Shown: piece by piece, positions 12,895 to 23,639 of the stretch | Layout: every line of letters starts with the position of its first letter | Numbering within the stretch: the stretch's first letter is position 1 | Origin: Panax quinquefolius | Lineage: Eukaryota; Streptophyta; Magnoliopsida; Apiales; Araliaceae | NCBI GenBank assembly: GCA_020205615.1 | Contig: CM035161.1 | Span: 2,677,828 to 2,741,827, forward strand | Length of the DNA stretch: 64,000 bases | Direction: 5' to 3' | Notes under the pieces: generated by a model | Told to the model about the DNA's origin: nothing | Seen by the model: only the letters and a program-made list of their open reading frames with translations | Database searches by the model: none | Translations under genes and position numbers: made by a program

Positions 12895-14540
12895 TTAAAG
12901 TTCACTTAATGCAACACTTTAAGGAATGATAAAAACATTAGCTAAAGGTTGAACGTTAATTAAAAGATTAAGAATTGTAAACGTATAGTACTTAAGCAAT
13001 GTAAATGTTCAGTAATAACAAAAAGTGAACGTGCTTAGAATACATGGGATTGTATGTTTTAGATGTAATATAACAATTGTGAAGTATGACGTATAAATAT
13101 CAGAAAGCTGTAACGAACGGTAATAATCGGATAAAATACGTTAGAAAGAAGAGTTAATGTAAAATTCTTAAATTAAATAGAAGAATGTTATGAAAGGCTA
13201 TAGGATCGTGCTAAGCATATGAAAAGATATATGGCTTGGGCATTCACGAAGGCTATAATGAGTGTATGGTGATCAAACGCCAAAATGCTATGACAAGTAA
13301 TAATAAACTTGAAAAGTGTTTCGATGTCTAATGACACGGACATGGAAAGTAATAAGTAGAGTTAATGTAAATCAAACTTGATGTCATTATGTGCCTAATT
13401 GTTGTGTTATGGTTAATGTAAATGTTTAGGACATTTGAAGGATGAATATTGTCAAGATTATAAAGAACGTTAAAGGCAAGTTTTTAATCTTGTACAAGTT
13501 TTACTTATGACAAGTTTCTAATCTTGTACGAATTTTACTTGTGACAAGTTTCTAACTCTTGTATTAACTTTAAGTTATACAAGTTTTTGTATGAAGTATA
13601 ACTTTTGTGTTATGCAAGTTTTCTTACTCTTGTCTATACCTTATGTTAGGCAAGTTGTTTATTTCATTTGCTTTTGTTCATTTGAAGGTGTATGATATAT
13701 TAAAGTTAAGTATGCATGAATATGTGTATTCTAGACTTATAAAAATATTTTAGTATTTATACAAGTGTTCAAGACATGTTATGACATGAAATATTTAAAA
13801 AAGAGTCGATGTCATTTGTTTCGGTTAGACCAATGCTAAAATGTTTTTTTGATTTATTTATAAGTCTTTCAAAATATTACTGATGATATCCAAAACTAAC
13901 TGTTTTGGTATGAATTCAAAGGTAAGCCTGAGGAAAAATAAACGAAAGGTTTTTTTAGTCGAATTTTCGACTAGCACGCAAGGTTGTCAAAACTTAAACA
14001 TAAATACGTTTAACCGGATGAGTGTTGTACAACATAGAGTACTATAGGTTGATCACATATAAGTGCTCGTAAGAAATATCAGACTTGTGGTCTTAGTGTC
14101 GAGTTGTCCGTAAAGAAAAAGAAAGTTCTTAGTCAATGACCAACTTAGAATTTAATTGACTTTTACGTCATCTTGAAATATTTTAAAGAAAAGAAAGTGC
14201 TATTTTGTTATCCATAGTACTTCATAACTATTTGTTCAGTTATTGAAGATAAATCATATGATTCTTGATTTTGTTGTTATTAAAATTGTTAATCTTGTTG
14301 GACAATTTAATGCTCATAATTGCTTAAACTATATGATTTCAGTTAAGGTCGAAGGTATTGAAAAATCCAATAAGGATAAAGGAAATAACAAGAGAAAGAA
14401 ATAAAAGATCTTATAGAAGGTTTATATATATTACTATATAATTAAGTAATATTGTGACAGTATGAATATGTAATGGTTACAGAATTTGCTGAGATCTACT
14501 GTAAAGAAAACTTTATCCTTACAACGTTGACTATAAATAT
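12895..14540. other. AT-rich gene-free stretch
   Basis: No coding frame with a recognisable domain is present. The stretch contains the short tandem repeat at 13466-13660, reported separately, and otherwise looks like decayed repeat DNA. Nothing more can be supported. Confidence 0.4.
13466..13660. repeat. Degenerate tandem repeat around 'gacaagtttctaa..cttgt'
   Basis: About five decaying copies of a 35-40 bp unit follow one another. Each contains 'acaagttt' and 'cttgt' near opposite ends, so each unit is itself partly self-complementary. The copies become less alike toward the right. No function is inferred. Confidence 0.6.
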
Positions 14541-14590
14541 GGATATATATATAAATAAATAAATAAATATATATATATATATATAATATA
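14541..14590. repeat. (AAAT)n/(TA)n microsatellite
   Basis: A run of ATAA units passes into a run of TA dinucleotides. It borders the repeat fragment at 14600-14800. Confidence 0.85.
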
Positions 14591-14599
14591 GATGGATAC

Positions 14600-14800
14600 T
14601 GCTTCCTATGTGGGTGGTCCGCATGCAGACCACCTTAGCGACGGACAAATTCTTCGCTAAACCCGTCACTATAAGGTCTGAACCGGACTATAGCGACGGT
14701 TCAGAACCAATGACAACGAGTTTAGCGACAATTTTGTTTGTCGTTAAAAGTTATCCGCATGTGGATCACCTGCATAGAAAAGTGTCTCTATATAAATGTT
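14600..14800. mobile_element. Short fragment with 'tagcgacgg' sub-repeats
   Basis: The motif 'tagcgac' occurs repeatedly in both orientations (for example near 14634, 14690 and 14723). The ends 'gtggtccgcatgcagaccacc' and 'ccgcatgtggatcacctgcat' resemble each other. Such clustered sub-repeats are typical of subterminal regions of plant DNA transposons. No transposase is present. A similar motif is seen at 36900-37015. Confidence 0.45.
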
Positions 14801-14865
14801 CATATAAATAGATAAATATATACACTTTCCATCGTCATGCATTTATTAGCTTAATGCATATATAA

Positions 14866-15269
14866 CTCCCTCTTTTTGATATGTCCAATTGTAAAAGATT
14901 TAAAAAGAAATAAAATTGATTTCGTTCTAAAATTAGATATATATTCCAAACCTTTTAAGCTATATTTTTAGAATCTTTATTAAAAAATCAGTACAAATTA
15001 TTTAATTCTTTACAAACAACCTAACAATATATTGTGTAGTAGTTAAAAAGTTATCTCACTTTGTCTGATTGATTAAAATGAGTATAAATTTCAATATTAC
15101 ACTTTAAATTTTAATTTATTGGAAAAGATGAAAGATAAATAAATTAATATTTACTATAAGGATATTATGATAAATTAAGTCATTAATACTTCTTTGATAT
15201 CTACAAACGACAAATTAAAATAAACAAATTTTATTGTCTAAAAAGACAAATAAAAAGGAACAAAGGGAG
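14866..15269. mobile_element. Stowaway-like MITE
   Basis: The left end CTCCCTCTTTTTGATATGTCC and the right end GGAACAAAGGGAG (reverse complement CTCCCTTTGTTCC) match the Stowaway/Tc1-mariner MITE terminus. The right end abuts a TA; on the left a TA lies one base away. At 404 bp it is rather long for the family. There is no coding capacity. Confidence 0.7.
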
Positions 15270-16797
15270 TAATTCTAAGTATTGTGTTTGTTATTTTTAA
15301 TACTTAAATAAATTCATATCAGTTTAGAATTTTACAATTCACAAATCAACTTTAAAAAAAAATTTAAAGGAAGTAGTTTTTTTGGATATTAATTTTTGAC
15401 TTCCATGTCACTATCAGCCGTCATCAAAACTTATATACAGCTTCATATAAATCTGATTGAAGAAAATAAGCGACAAATTCAAATGGCACGAATTTTTCCT
15501 TAATTCTAAACTATTCCGAGTGAAGCTAAATCAGCCAGCTAATGATAGTTATAATGTTAATTAGAAAGAAATTAAGAATATGAAACTCTGGCATAGGGTG
15601 AAAATATAATAATGAAACCATTATAGGAGATAAATATGTTTGATAGAGATTCTATAATATTTAATTTACAGTAAAGTGGGTATATTATTTATTCATTTCA
15701 AGCACCGATTTTAAATACATATAATAATAACATTCCTGCTTGTGTACCAATTATGGGCAAATTATGCGTCTGACAGTGATCTAAGCCTCCAAAAGCAGAT
15801 CGAGCAGAGCAAAGCATGTTTTGTTTTAATTGGGGGAGAGCGAGCAGTGGCTGGCTGGCATTATATAGTTTGGATTTTGGAAGACTAGAGTATGCATTTT
15901 GAAACTAGTTACCGATTTCTAGTTAAATTGCTTATAATTTTATCAGAATATATAACAATATCAATATTCAGTCCTATGGGTACTGAATTTGAAAGACTAT
16001 GTTACTTACTGTATATGTAGTCTAATTTTAAAACGTCTTCTTTTTGAGATGTAACTAATTAAATAGAGAATTAATGAACTCTTTTTCTGAGATTGAAATT
16101 AATGCTACAGTAGTTTTAAAGATTATGACCGTTGATTTTTTAACAATACAAAAAGTTTTCACCAAAACTGAAAAATAAAGTGTTTTTCAAAAATTATAAA
16201 CCCTCCATCTCAAAATTAAAGATATGTGTAAAACAATTTGTATAAAAAGTTATTTTTCTTAACATGTCCCTTGCATTAAATAGAAAAAATAGAATGGCGA
16301 TGACGTAATAATATTCAATTTACATAGATATAAGTACAAACATGTTAAAAATTGTATGTCACTTTATAGTTTAAAATCAAATTTACATCTCTAGTTTTAA
16401 AATAAAAAATAAAATAAAATATGCATCTAGTTTTGAAATTTGTATAAAAAAGACACCACAGTTCCTATATTTTACTAGTATTGTTACACCAGGATATATA
16501 TTACACAAAATGTTTGTATATACAAACATACAAGCCCTTCATATATTCATGGTGCGAACCATGTGAAGCTAGCTGATGTAACGCTCGAGGACCAGGCTTC
16601 TATATATATATATACACACACTTATATACATATATTTTTATACATGAGCGGCAGTCAGTATATATGTCCCACCTTTTATCAAAATAGCTATGGTTATGAG
16701 TGAAATTGTCGCTATTGCACAAAAAATTATCGTAGCTTACTATGTAGTAATACATACATTTTTCCATATATATATAGCTAGGTATACACGCTTTATT
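15270..16797. other. Intergenic stretch downstream of the DREB2-type gene
   Basis: No gene or clear mobile element was recognised. The sequence is AT-rich, with a short TA/CA microsatellite near 16600-16622. The part nearest 16797 is expected to contain the 3' UTR of the DREB2-type gene. Confidence 0.4.
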
Positions 16798-17568
16798 CTA
16801 TAAATTACAAGAACCGAAGATGTCTTGATCAACGCCCCCGTTGTTTCCATCCTCGAAGTTACCCGCAAAAACCCCAGGCTCCAGGAAATCCATTGTTGCT
16901 GTTGCTTCAGCCCATAAAGAAGGGTTGTCAAATTCTGGCGAGTCCAGGTTCTTATTCATTCCTCCCCTTTCCAAATATTGATAATTCTCGCCTACTTTCC
17001 CACTATTATTCCCATGAAATTGATCACCATTTGGAACTGGGTAATCGGGTTGACTCTCATGCAAGAGAAATGGATAATTCATCCCACATAAGGAGCATGT
17101 ATATTCATTTGCATCTACTTCATATGACGATGAAGAAAATCCATTACCTGGAGAATACAATTGAAGCTGCATTTGGATTCCCGTATCGTTGGAGTTTTTT
17201 GATTCCTGATCATCATCATCAGCAGCAGCAGGAGGAGGAGGGCTCATGCGTGGTAGCTTTTCAGGCATGTTGAGCTTTGCATCAGGGCCATAGAGCCTGC
17301 GTGCAGCCTTATCATATGCAAGGGCCGCGTCTTCGGAGTTGTCAAATGTCCCCAGCCAGAAACGGGTGCCGCGCCGGCCGTCGTGGTGCGGTTCGCGTAT
17401 TTCGGCCACCCACTTTCCCCAAGTTCGCTGCCGGACACCTCTGTACTTGCAGGTAGAGTTCTCGGGGCCGCCTTTGCCTCTCATTAAGCCCTTTCTCAAG
17501 CTCGCCTGTGCAGTCTTTCTCGCCGGCTTCCCCTCGTCTCCTGAATTTGAGGTCACCGGCTTGAACAT
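16798..17568 (-). CDS. DREB2-type AP2/ERF transcription factor
   Basis: A single uninterrupted 256-residue frame. Residues about 7-40 are basic and contain the DREB2-type stretch [16 protein letters not shown] just before the AP2 domain, which runs about 41-99 ([19 protein letters not shown], then [18 protein letters not shown] and LYGPDAKLN). Valine 54 and glutamate 59 are positions 14 and 19 of the domain, the residues that favour the DRE core (A/GCCGAC). After a proline-alanine-aspartate linker the tail is acidic and aromatic, ending near [15 protein letters not shown], a likely activation region. DREB2 factors switch on dehydration and heat genes in the nucleus. The start is the first ATG after a TATA box 63 bases upstream. 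The protein is shorter than classical DREB2A, so a DREB2 subgroup member is the safe call. No intron is seen. Confidence 0.93.
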   Translation of the reverse strand: MFKPVTSNSGDEGKPARKTAQASLRKGLMRGKGGPENSTCKYRGVRQRTWGKWVAEIREPHHDGRRGTRFWLGTFDNSEDAALAYDKAARRLYGPDAKLNMPEKLPRMSPPPPAAADDDDQESKNSNDTGIQMQLQLYSPGNGFSSSSYEVDANEYTCSLCGMNYPFLLHESQPDYPVPNGDQFHGNNSGKVGENYQYLERGGMNKNLDSPEFDNPSLWAEATATMDFLEPGVFAGNFEDGNNGGVDQDIFGSCNL

Positions 17569-17630
17569 TTTTTTTTAATCAAATTTTGATATTATATAAA
17601 TTTATATATCCAAGTAGCTGAAATGTTGGT

Positions 17631-17637
17631 ATTTATA
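17631..17637 (-). promoter_or_regulatory. TATA box of the DREB2-type gene
   Basis: On the minus strand the sequence CTATAAATACC contains TATAAAT 63 bases before the start codon at 17568. This predicts transcription starting near 17605 and a short leader. It is the best TATA match in the proximal promoter. Confidence 0.65.
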
Positions 17638-17653
17638 GAGGGGGAGTGTTGAT

Positions 17654-17660
17654 ACGTGTC
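17654..17660. promoter_or_regulatory. ABRE-like ACGTGTC
   Basis: ACGTGTC matches the abscisic-acid response element consensus (ACGTGKC) and lies about 20 bases upstream of the TATA box of the DREB2-type gene. ABREs bind AREB/ABF bZIP factors and are known in DREB2 promoters. A role here is inference from position and consensus. Confidence 0.45.
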
Positions 17661-17825
17661 TTTATACATGAGTAGGCACTGATACTTGGCAAAGCGAGTT
17701 TCTTTGATCGTGGCATTCATTGAATTTCTCCTAATGCATATTTGGCTTGGGCCATATTTCTTACCATGCAAACGCTTAGCTGGCAGAAAAGGGTGACTAT
17801 TTAGCTTGCTTATCTGAAGGAGCCA

Positions 17826-18247
17826 ACACTCCTCGGTTAGTTTTAAAATGGACGAAAAAAAAAAGAGAAATGAAAAGAAAAGAAACTTCAAAAATTTCAG
17901 TCCAATTCCTTTATTATTGAATGTTTTAATGAAGGATAAAGAAAAGAAATATACTGAAAATTTGACCATTTTTTTTGTCAAACTTTTTATTAACGGAATT
18001 GAATGAAAAACTAAATAACATAAAATTATCTTTTATAATCCTATGATACCCTCTAAATTATAAACATAATAAAATTAATATAATAACAACTTAATAACTT
18101 AAATTTAAAATATAAGTTTTTTTTTCTTTTCCTATATGAACTTTAGCTTTTCATTATACCAAAGTTTTCTCTACTTTTCTATTCCATCATAAATTAAGTT
18201 ATTTATTTATTTATTTTTTTCCGTGTCAAAACTCAGAAACACGGTGT
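17826..18247. mobile_element. 422-bp short-TIR element in the DREB2 promoter
   Basis: Left end ACACTCCTCGGTTAGTTTT; right end, reverse complemented, ACACCGTGTTTCTGAGTTTT. The inner part is A/T-rich with no reading frame. The ends match those of the putative element at 11125-12894. It starts about 258 bases upstream of the DREB2 start codon. No target duplication was recognised. Confidence 0.5.
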
Positions 18248-18278
18248 AAATGCTTTTTAGAGATAGGAAATTGTGGAT

Positions 18279-18317
18279 CACGTGCAATCAGGAGAAAGAT
18301 TGTAAGAAGGGCACGTG
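18279..18317. promoter_or_regulatory. Two CACGTG G-boxes upstream of the DREB2-type gene
   Basis: CACGTG occurs at 18279-18284 and 18312-18317, about 711 and 744 bases upstream of the start codon. G-boxes bind bZIP and bHLH factors in light, stress and hormone responses. They lie just beyond the inserted element at 17826-18247, which separates them from the core promoter. Whether they still act on the gene is unknown. Confidence 0.45.
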
Positions 18318-18531
18318 CATTTAATTAAGGATGACATAATGGATGTGGATAGTGATGTCGGTGTTTAGCTGCTGCCTATTCTATTCTATCTATATTTCTA
18401 CTATATATGCAAGATAAGGGACGACCCCAAAACTTGGTATTGCACAATGTAAATCAGTACCAGCTCTAGTTTATCAGTAGTTCAGACGTGGGCATTCCAA
18501 GTCCACTAATTTGAGCTTGGAAGTTTGTACT

Positions 18532-19002
18532 TGTTAACGTCAAATTTTGTACGTATGACGAAATCATCAAAATAGCAGGTTAAAATCGTGCTAACGGTTG
18601 ATGGAGTAGTCGATTATATCAAACTCACAAAATACATTCACACAAACATAAATAAAAAGATAAATATGAACACAGAAATTTACGTAGAAACCCAATTGGA
18701 AAAAAACTACGGAGAGAGAGAATAATTCACTATAATAATATTGGGAGTACAAGTTGTGTATTTGTGTTATATCTGTTGTGTGTGTTGTCTCCTAAAACCC
18801 TAGCTTGTAGCCATATATATAGAAGTCACCTCCTCCTGAATCTAACTAGGAGAAGAACTTCTTTTGTAGAATCACCTTATAAACGATCCTATTCTAATAA
18901 AGATTCTCCACTGTCACAATAAATATATATGGGCCATCACCAGATCCGGACCATTAAATAGACTGGGCTGCACCATCGCTACACCCAAATAATAACATCT
19001 CA
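18532..19002 (-). repeat. LTR, left copy (3' LTR)
   Basis: This copy shares long exact stretches with 21311-21819, for example 'ggttgatggagtagt' and 'tcaaactcacaaaatacatt'. The main difference is that the right copy carries extra sequence near 21630-21700. It is followed by the PPT-like purine run that defines the minus orientation. Confidence 0.8.
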
Positions 19003-19129
19003 ACATTACCCCCAGTCTCTTATTTATAAGAAACTTATAAATGAGAGACTATACAAGTTTATCCCAACAAAAACGACCATATTTGCCGAAGACAAAATAT
19101 CACACCTGAACTCCATGTGCCGAACTAAA

Positions 19130-19555
19130 ATTTATTGGAGAACCAACCTTATACCAACCGAACCAATCTTATCACGACCGAAGATATAAAAAACCAACAT
19201 TATCACTTCCGAAAATATAAAGAACCAACCTTATACCAATCGAACCAACCTTATCACGACCGAACCAACCTTATCACGACCGAAGATATAAAGAACCAAC
19301 CTTATACCAACCGAACCAACCTTATCACGACCGAACCAACCTTATCACTATCGAAGATATAAAGAACCAACCTTATCACAACCGAACCAACCTTATCACA
19401 ACCGAAGATATAAAGAACCAACCAACCTTATCACTACCGAACTAACCTTATCACTACCGAAGATATAAAAAACAACCTTATCACAACTGAACCAACCTTA
19501 TCACTACCGAAACCTTATCACTACCGAAGATATAAAGAACCAACCTTATAACACC
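19130..19555. repeat. Minisatellite of 'aaccaaccttatcacgaccga' units
   Basis: About twenty decayed units of 20-35 bp contain 'gaaccaaccttatcac.accg' and a longer form with 'agatataaaga'. The array lies between the captured TPR fragment and the left LTR. A 50-bp stretch containing 'cccccagtctcttatttataag' occurs on both sides of the array (about 19009 and 19566), so the array sits inside a duplicated segment. The plus-strand open frame 19135-19362 is a by-product of the repeat and not a gene. Confidence 0.85.
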
Positions 19556-19705
19556 CCAACATTGCCCCCAGTCTCTTATTTATAAGGAACTTATAAATAA
19601 GAGAGTATTCAAAAAATCTCCGCGGGATTTTTATCTTTAGAATTTATATCTTCGGGATTTTTATCCGCGGAATTTATATTTTTGCAGCATTGCATCTTTT
19701 ACTGA

Positions 19706-20485
19706 CTAAGAAGCAGCAGCTATAGGAGGAGTTGCAGGAGCTCCAGGGAAGAAATTGGGTTGCGCTTTGTTAAAACTGTTAGTGTCTTGCTCGTCATCGT
19801 CTTCTTCAGTATCCCAAAGAAACCGAGCATATGAAGCCAAAACATGACAGTCATCAGGTGCAGCTTTAACTGCTTGATCAAAATAACTCTCAGCACGAGC
19901 AGAATCCTTATGGCTCTGCCAGATCATATCAGCGTACAACGACAGAACACTACCATCACCAGGATTTGCAAGTATTGCTCCCCCACAATACTCCTCAGCC
20001 TTAACAAAATCTCCACGAACCTCTTTCAAGAACCTGGCGTAATTGCTAAGGAGCAGTGGATTACCAGGGTTAGCTTCAATCATATTCTGATAATAAACAT
20101 CTGTACCATTAATCTCGCCATCCGAATCCGAACCCCAGTACCCATCACTCCCGTTCGATCCATCGCCGCCGCAGATCTTGCCACCGCCGCCGCAACTCCA
20201 CACCCATCATTATCCAAACCAGAACTCGAAAACAACAACGACCCAGTTTCCTTCTCCTCCTCCTCTATTGTCATGCCAGAAATAACTGAGTTTTTCGGGG
20301 ACTTTTATTTGGAACTAATGTAGAGCTCTTTGAGATTACCATCTGATAGAGCCTTTTTCATCTTCTTGATTGGCCCATCCATTGAATGATTGGATGGAGG
20401 TATGGAAACTGATGACCGTATTTTTGGCAATTGAAGGACGAGGTCTGGCTCTGGTGATGATTCTTTTACTAGGTACGGAAGCCAT
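19706..20485 (-). pseudogene. TPR-repeat protein gene fragment, frameshifted
   Basis: The last frame (19706-20203) encodes typical plant TPR-like superfamily repeats: [60 protein letters not shown], and an acidic tail. Upstream the same gene continues in other frames: KKALSDGNLKELYISS, then a stop at about 20309, then MTIEEEEKETGSLLFSSSGL, then a frameshift in the GGC-rich run near 20205 into [11 protein letters not shown]. At least one stop and two frameshifts make this a pseudogene. TPR units mediate protein-protein contacts; the exact function of this family is not known to me. It lies inside the LTR-flanked element, in the element's sense. Confidence 0.75.
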
Positions 20486-20599
20486 GAATGTAAATTGGCG
20501 TTGATGCGCTTCGGAGTAGTATTGTTGGTCTGGGTCTTCGATAGCGGTGAAGTTGTTGGTATAAACTATATAAAGAAGAATGTTTAAACCCCCGGAGTT

Positions 20600-20865
20600 T
20601 TTAGCTCTACAGTTGCTGGGCTGCCATCTATAATTCAGGTAGCGACTATCCGGCCGACCATTTTTCCGGCAGTCGAATTCCTGCCGAATATGGGGACATT
20701 CCGATGACTCGTAAAGAGGGTAAGTTTCATCGTAGACCCAGCTGCCCTCATAAATATTGCAGCGGTAGTTTTCTGCTCTGCATTCGCTGACCAAAAACAA
20801 CATGAAACAATAATCATAATACAACCAATTAAGGTAGAACCAAGTCTCTGTAATCTCAAACCCAT
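20600..20865 (-). pseudogene. Trichome birefringence-like (TBL) first-exon fragment
   Basis: A start ATG at 20865 opens MGLRLQRLGSTLIGCIMIIV, a hydrophobic signal anchor as in Golgi TBL proteins. After a frameshift near 20800 the PMR5N domain follows: YRCNIYEGSWVYDETYPLYE, CPHIRQEFDCRKNGRPDSRY, LNYRWQPSNC. TBL proteins O-acetylate cell-wall polysaccharides. The catalytic GDS and DxxH motifs, which lie in later exons, are absent. Past about 20600 the frame runs into unrelated sequence that leads to the TPR fragment. This is a captured gene piece and not a working gene. Confidence 0.75.
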
Positions 20866-21290
20866 GATTTTTTTAGGAGAGAGAAAAAAAAGAATTATCA
20901 CTTGGTGCAATATTTAGGCAGAACAAAATCTCACTTCTAATGAAAGGCGATCACATAGGCATGATCCTAGGGACTATCACACAAGGTAAGTAGGCATTAA
21001 TAATCACAGAAGTTATGCGCTTTATAATATTAAATCATGTTCCTGACATAAGCCACCCAACCCAAGAGATATATCCTAGATGAATTTGTACACATGTATA
21101 CGTGTAAAATAATATTAATGATGGGGATGCTAAAATTTTAATTAGCATGAACAGATTACTGGCAGAAGGCTCCACACATGTTGCATATATATTTTTGAAT
21201 TTTAATAAAAGAGAGTAACTTAGCTTTATGTGTTGGCTCTCCTTCTTGATGAATCGGTGATTTTAAATCGATACTAGAACAAGTGTCTTG

Positions 21291-21310
21291 TTTTCCACAG
21301 ACGGCGTCAA
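21291..21310 (-). other. PBS-like sequence of the gene-carrying LTR element
   Basis: Minus-strand TTGACGCCGTCTGTGGAAAA directly follows the LTR end GGCGTTAACA. It resembles the GGCGCCGTCTGTGGG stretch found next to the 5' LTR in several plant gypsy families, from general knowledge. The position, immediately inside the LTR, supports the minus orientation. Confidence 0.55.
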
Positions 21311-21819
21311 TGTTAACGCCAAATTTTGTACGCCTGACGAAATCACCAAAATAGCAGGCCAAAATCGCGCTAACGGTTGATGGAGTAGTTGATTATATCA
21401 AACTCACAAAATACATTCACACAAACATAAATAAAGAGATAAATATGAACACAGGAATTTACGTGGAAACTCAATTGAAAAAAAAACTACGGAGAGAGAG
21501 AGTAATCCACTATAATAATATTGGGAGTACAAGTTGTCTATTTGTGTTGTATGTAGGTTGTAGCCATATATATAGAAGCCACCTCCTCCTGAATCTAACT
21601 AGGAGAAGAACTCATTTTGTAGAATCACCTTATAACTACTGAATCTAATTAAGAGTAGGAGTCCTAATTAAACCCCCTTATCCCACCAAATATGGAAACA
21701 CAATCCTATTCTAATAAGAATTCTCCACTGTCACAATAAATATATATGGGCCATCACCAGATCCGGACCATTAAATAGACTGGACTGCACCATGGCTAGA
21801 CCCAAATAATTACATCTCA
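21311..21819 (-). repeat. LTR, right copy (5' LTR)
   Basis: Direct repeat of 18532-19002 with extra sequence at about 21630-21700. Read on the minus strand it begins TGAGATGTAATTATTTGGG and ends GGCGTTAACA. The same terminal GGCGTTAACA followed by TTGACGC is seen at 63293-63309 in the LTR element at the window end. Confidence 0.8.
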
Positions 21820-22210
21820 AATATTTAGCCAACCTCGGATTTCTTGAAAGACAATTACTTGGACAGATATAGAGACAGTACTTGCGCAAGGCTACTCGAT
21901 CATATTTCGTTGATATTAATTAATTCCTTTTCTGCAAGTAACAACGTGATAAAACTTTCAGTCAGACCTTTAATTCCTTGCATAGAAACAAATCTTGTAA
22001 ATATATTCTCAAAAAACAACATCATTTGTTTTGTATACACATCTGAAGCAGCGACTTTACTCACACACAAAGGATCGATGAAACGCAGAAAAGGAAAAAC
22101 CATGATTGTATTCACAACTAGAAGCATACAGAGGAACCACTTTGGCATAGTGCATGAAATTACTACAACGTACGGTATAATAAAATGATCATAGTAATCA
22201 CAAACCTAAG

Positions 22211-22257
<47 letters not shown>

Positions 22258-23639
22258 GAAACGAATGTTACGAAAAAGCACAAGATCGAGATACTTTGAC
22301 CCTAGAATCATGCTATGCTAGATATTTCAGATTTCTCCAATAAGTGATCATTATAACAACAAAAAAAGTGTATTCAATATATTACTAAAAATGGTCAATT
22401 TGACTTGAAAATGTCAAAAGAGAGTATATTTATATTAGATTTCATTCTTCGTTGGCCTAAAATAATATAATAAACTCAGTTGAGCTGAAACTAAGAAAAG
22501 CAAATCATCTGAAAATGAACAACATAAATGACTATTGAAATGAACAACCGAATTCAATAAGAACTTACAGAATGCCAACTCCCACGATAGCAAGAGGACA
22601 AGCTATATCCCTCAATTTCTTTAACTCGATCTTCTACACTTATCAGGGATCTCTCTCTGGAGACAGATCACCAGTGCGCTCCCAATCAGATGAGTGTGAT
22701 TAAAGTGCATCTTCAGAGTTTGTCCCATCCTGATCAGTTATCTTATCTCTTCCAATTCTCCATATATCTTGAGCCAAAGAAAGGAAACCTTGTTAAGGGT
22801 CTTTAGTTAAAATTGATGTGCATGTTAAAGTCCATTTTGAATTTATAATAAGAAATGCATCACTGCACAAACACAAATGTTCGACCTAGGTTAGATACCA
22901 GCAGCCTGCAGATAAAGAGTTATATAATTAATACATACCTCCGGAATATCAATATTATTTAGCACCACAACAGAGGGTCGTTAAAGGTAATCAGGATTGT
23001 ACATATGCAGTTCCTGCAAAAGTGCAAATCAAATTTAATGTACCTCAGTAGCTGTTAAAGTGGAAAGCCTAGATGGAAAATGACTGTTTTAATGAGGTCA
23101 ACTTTGACTGGAGTATTCAATAAGGCGATTATATACAAATAGTTAAATGCACGACATACTTCTCACAAATTTTTAATACCATAATAGAAAGGCATGAGAT
23201 TTTCACATCAAGACAAACAAATTGATGGAGTTGTAGTTCAGACTGATCAATTATGTGGCAATACCAAAACAATGCTCTCAAATTTTAAGTTTTAAGTTTT
23301 GTCATTCTAGCTAATGTTTGGTTATTGCACCCATTCTCGCTCTCAGTTCTTATGTGAATTAGACTATATGTCCATGTGCAATAGCTCATAATTAGATATT
23401 TAGATATTCAGTTAATGCACTTTCAGAATCGCACTACTAATTACGTCCCTAATTATTCAGTCATTAACATAATTAATAATAACAACCACACACAAGGAAA
23501 AGCATTAAAACAAAGAGATCAAAAAACTAATAACAAGTTCGATGACTTGGGCTATTACAAAAACTCAACCTCTATTGGTGAGTCTCGTATTGAGAATGTT
23601 CCAATTAATTTTTCGTAATTTTTTTAATGTGTTTCTTGG
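21820..23639. other. Gene-poor stretch with a TA microsatellite and a protein-like remnant
   Basis: A (TA)n run lies at 22214-22253. Minus-strand translation at about 22580-22735 gives pieces that look protein-like (ITDQDGTNSEDAL, a stop, SHSSDWERTGDLSPERDP, then in another frame VEDRVKEIEGYSLSSC), suggesting a decayed exon of an unidentified gene. The open frames near 21844-22188 on both strands show no recognisable domain. Nothing else can be supported. Confidence 0.35.

Larger units (their letters stand above)
18532..21819 (-). mobile_element. LTR-flanked element carrying two host gene fragments
   Basis: Two direct repeats of 471 and 509 bp (18532-19002 and 21311-21819) begin TGTTAACG and end ACATCTCA on the plus strand. 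Read on the minus strand, a PBS-like stretch (TTGACGCCGTCTGTGGAAAA, 21291-21310) lies inside the right repeat. A purine-rich PPT-like stretch (GAGACTGGGGGTAATGT, about 19003-19019) lies inside the left repeat. This fixes the element as minus strand. There is no gag or pol; the interior holds a TBL exon, a TPR gene and a minisatellite, both gene pieces in the element's sense. No target duplication was found, so the insertion is old or rearranged. Confidence 0.65.

Noticed and set aside
16893..17273. Antisense frame of 126 residues over the DREB2-type gene
   Set aside because: Opposite-strand shadow of the AP2 gene with no domain of its own.
19135..19362. 75-residue frame with NQPYTNRTNLITTED repeats
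   Set aside because: By-product of the minisatellite; the unit decays and frame is not kept across the array.
19130..19555. CRISPR-like spaced repeats
   Set aside because: Units are directly tandem with no unique spacers, and the sequence is from a plant nuclear genome.
21844..22188. Overlapping open frames on both strands next to the LTR-flanked element
   Set aside because: Neither frame shows a recognisable domain or splice context, and no homology could be recalled.
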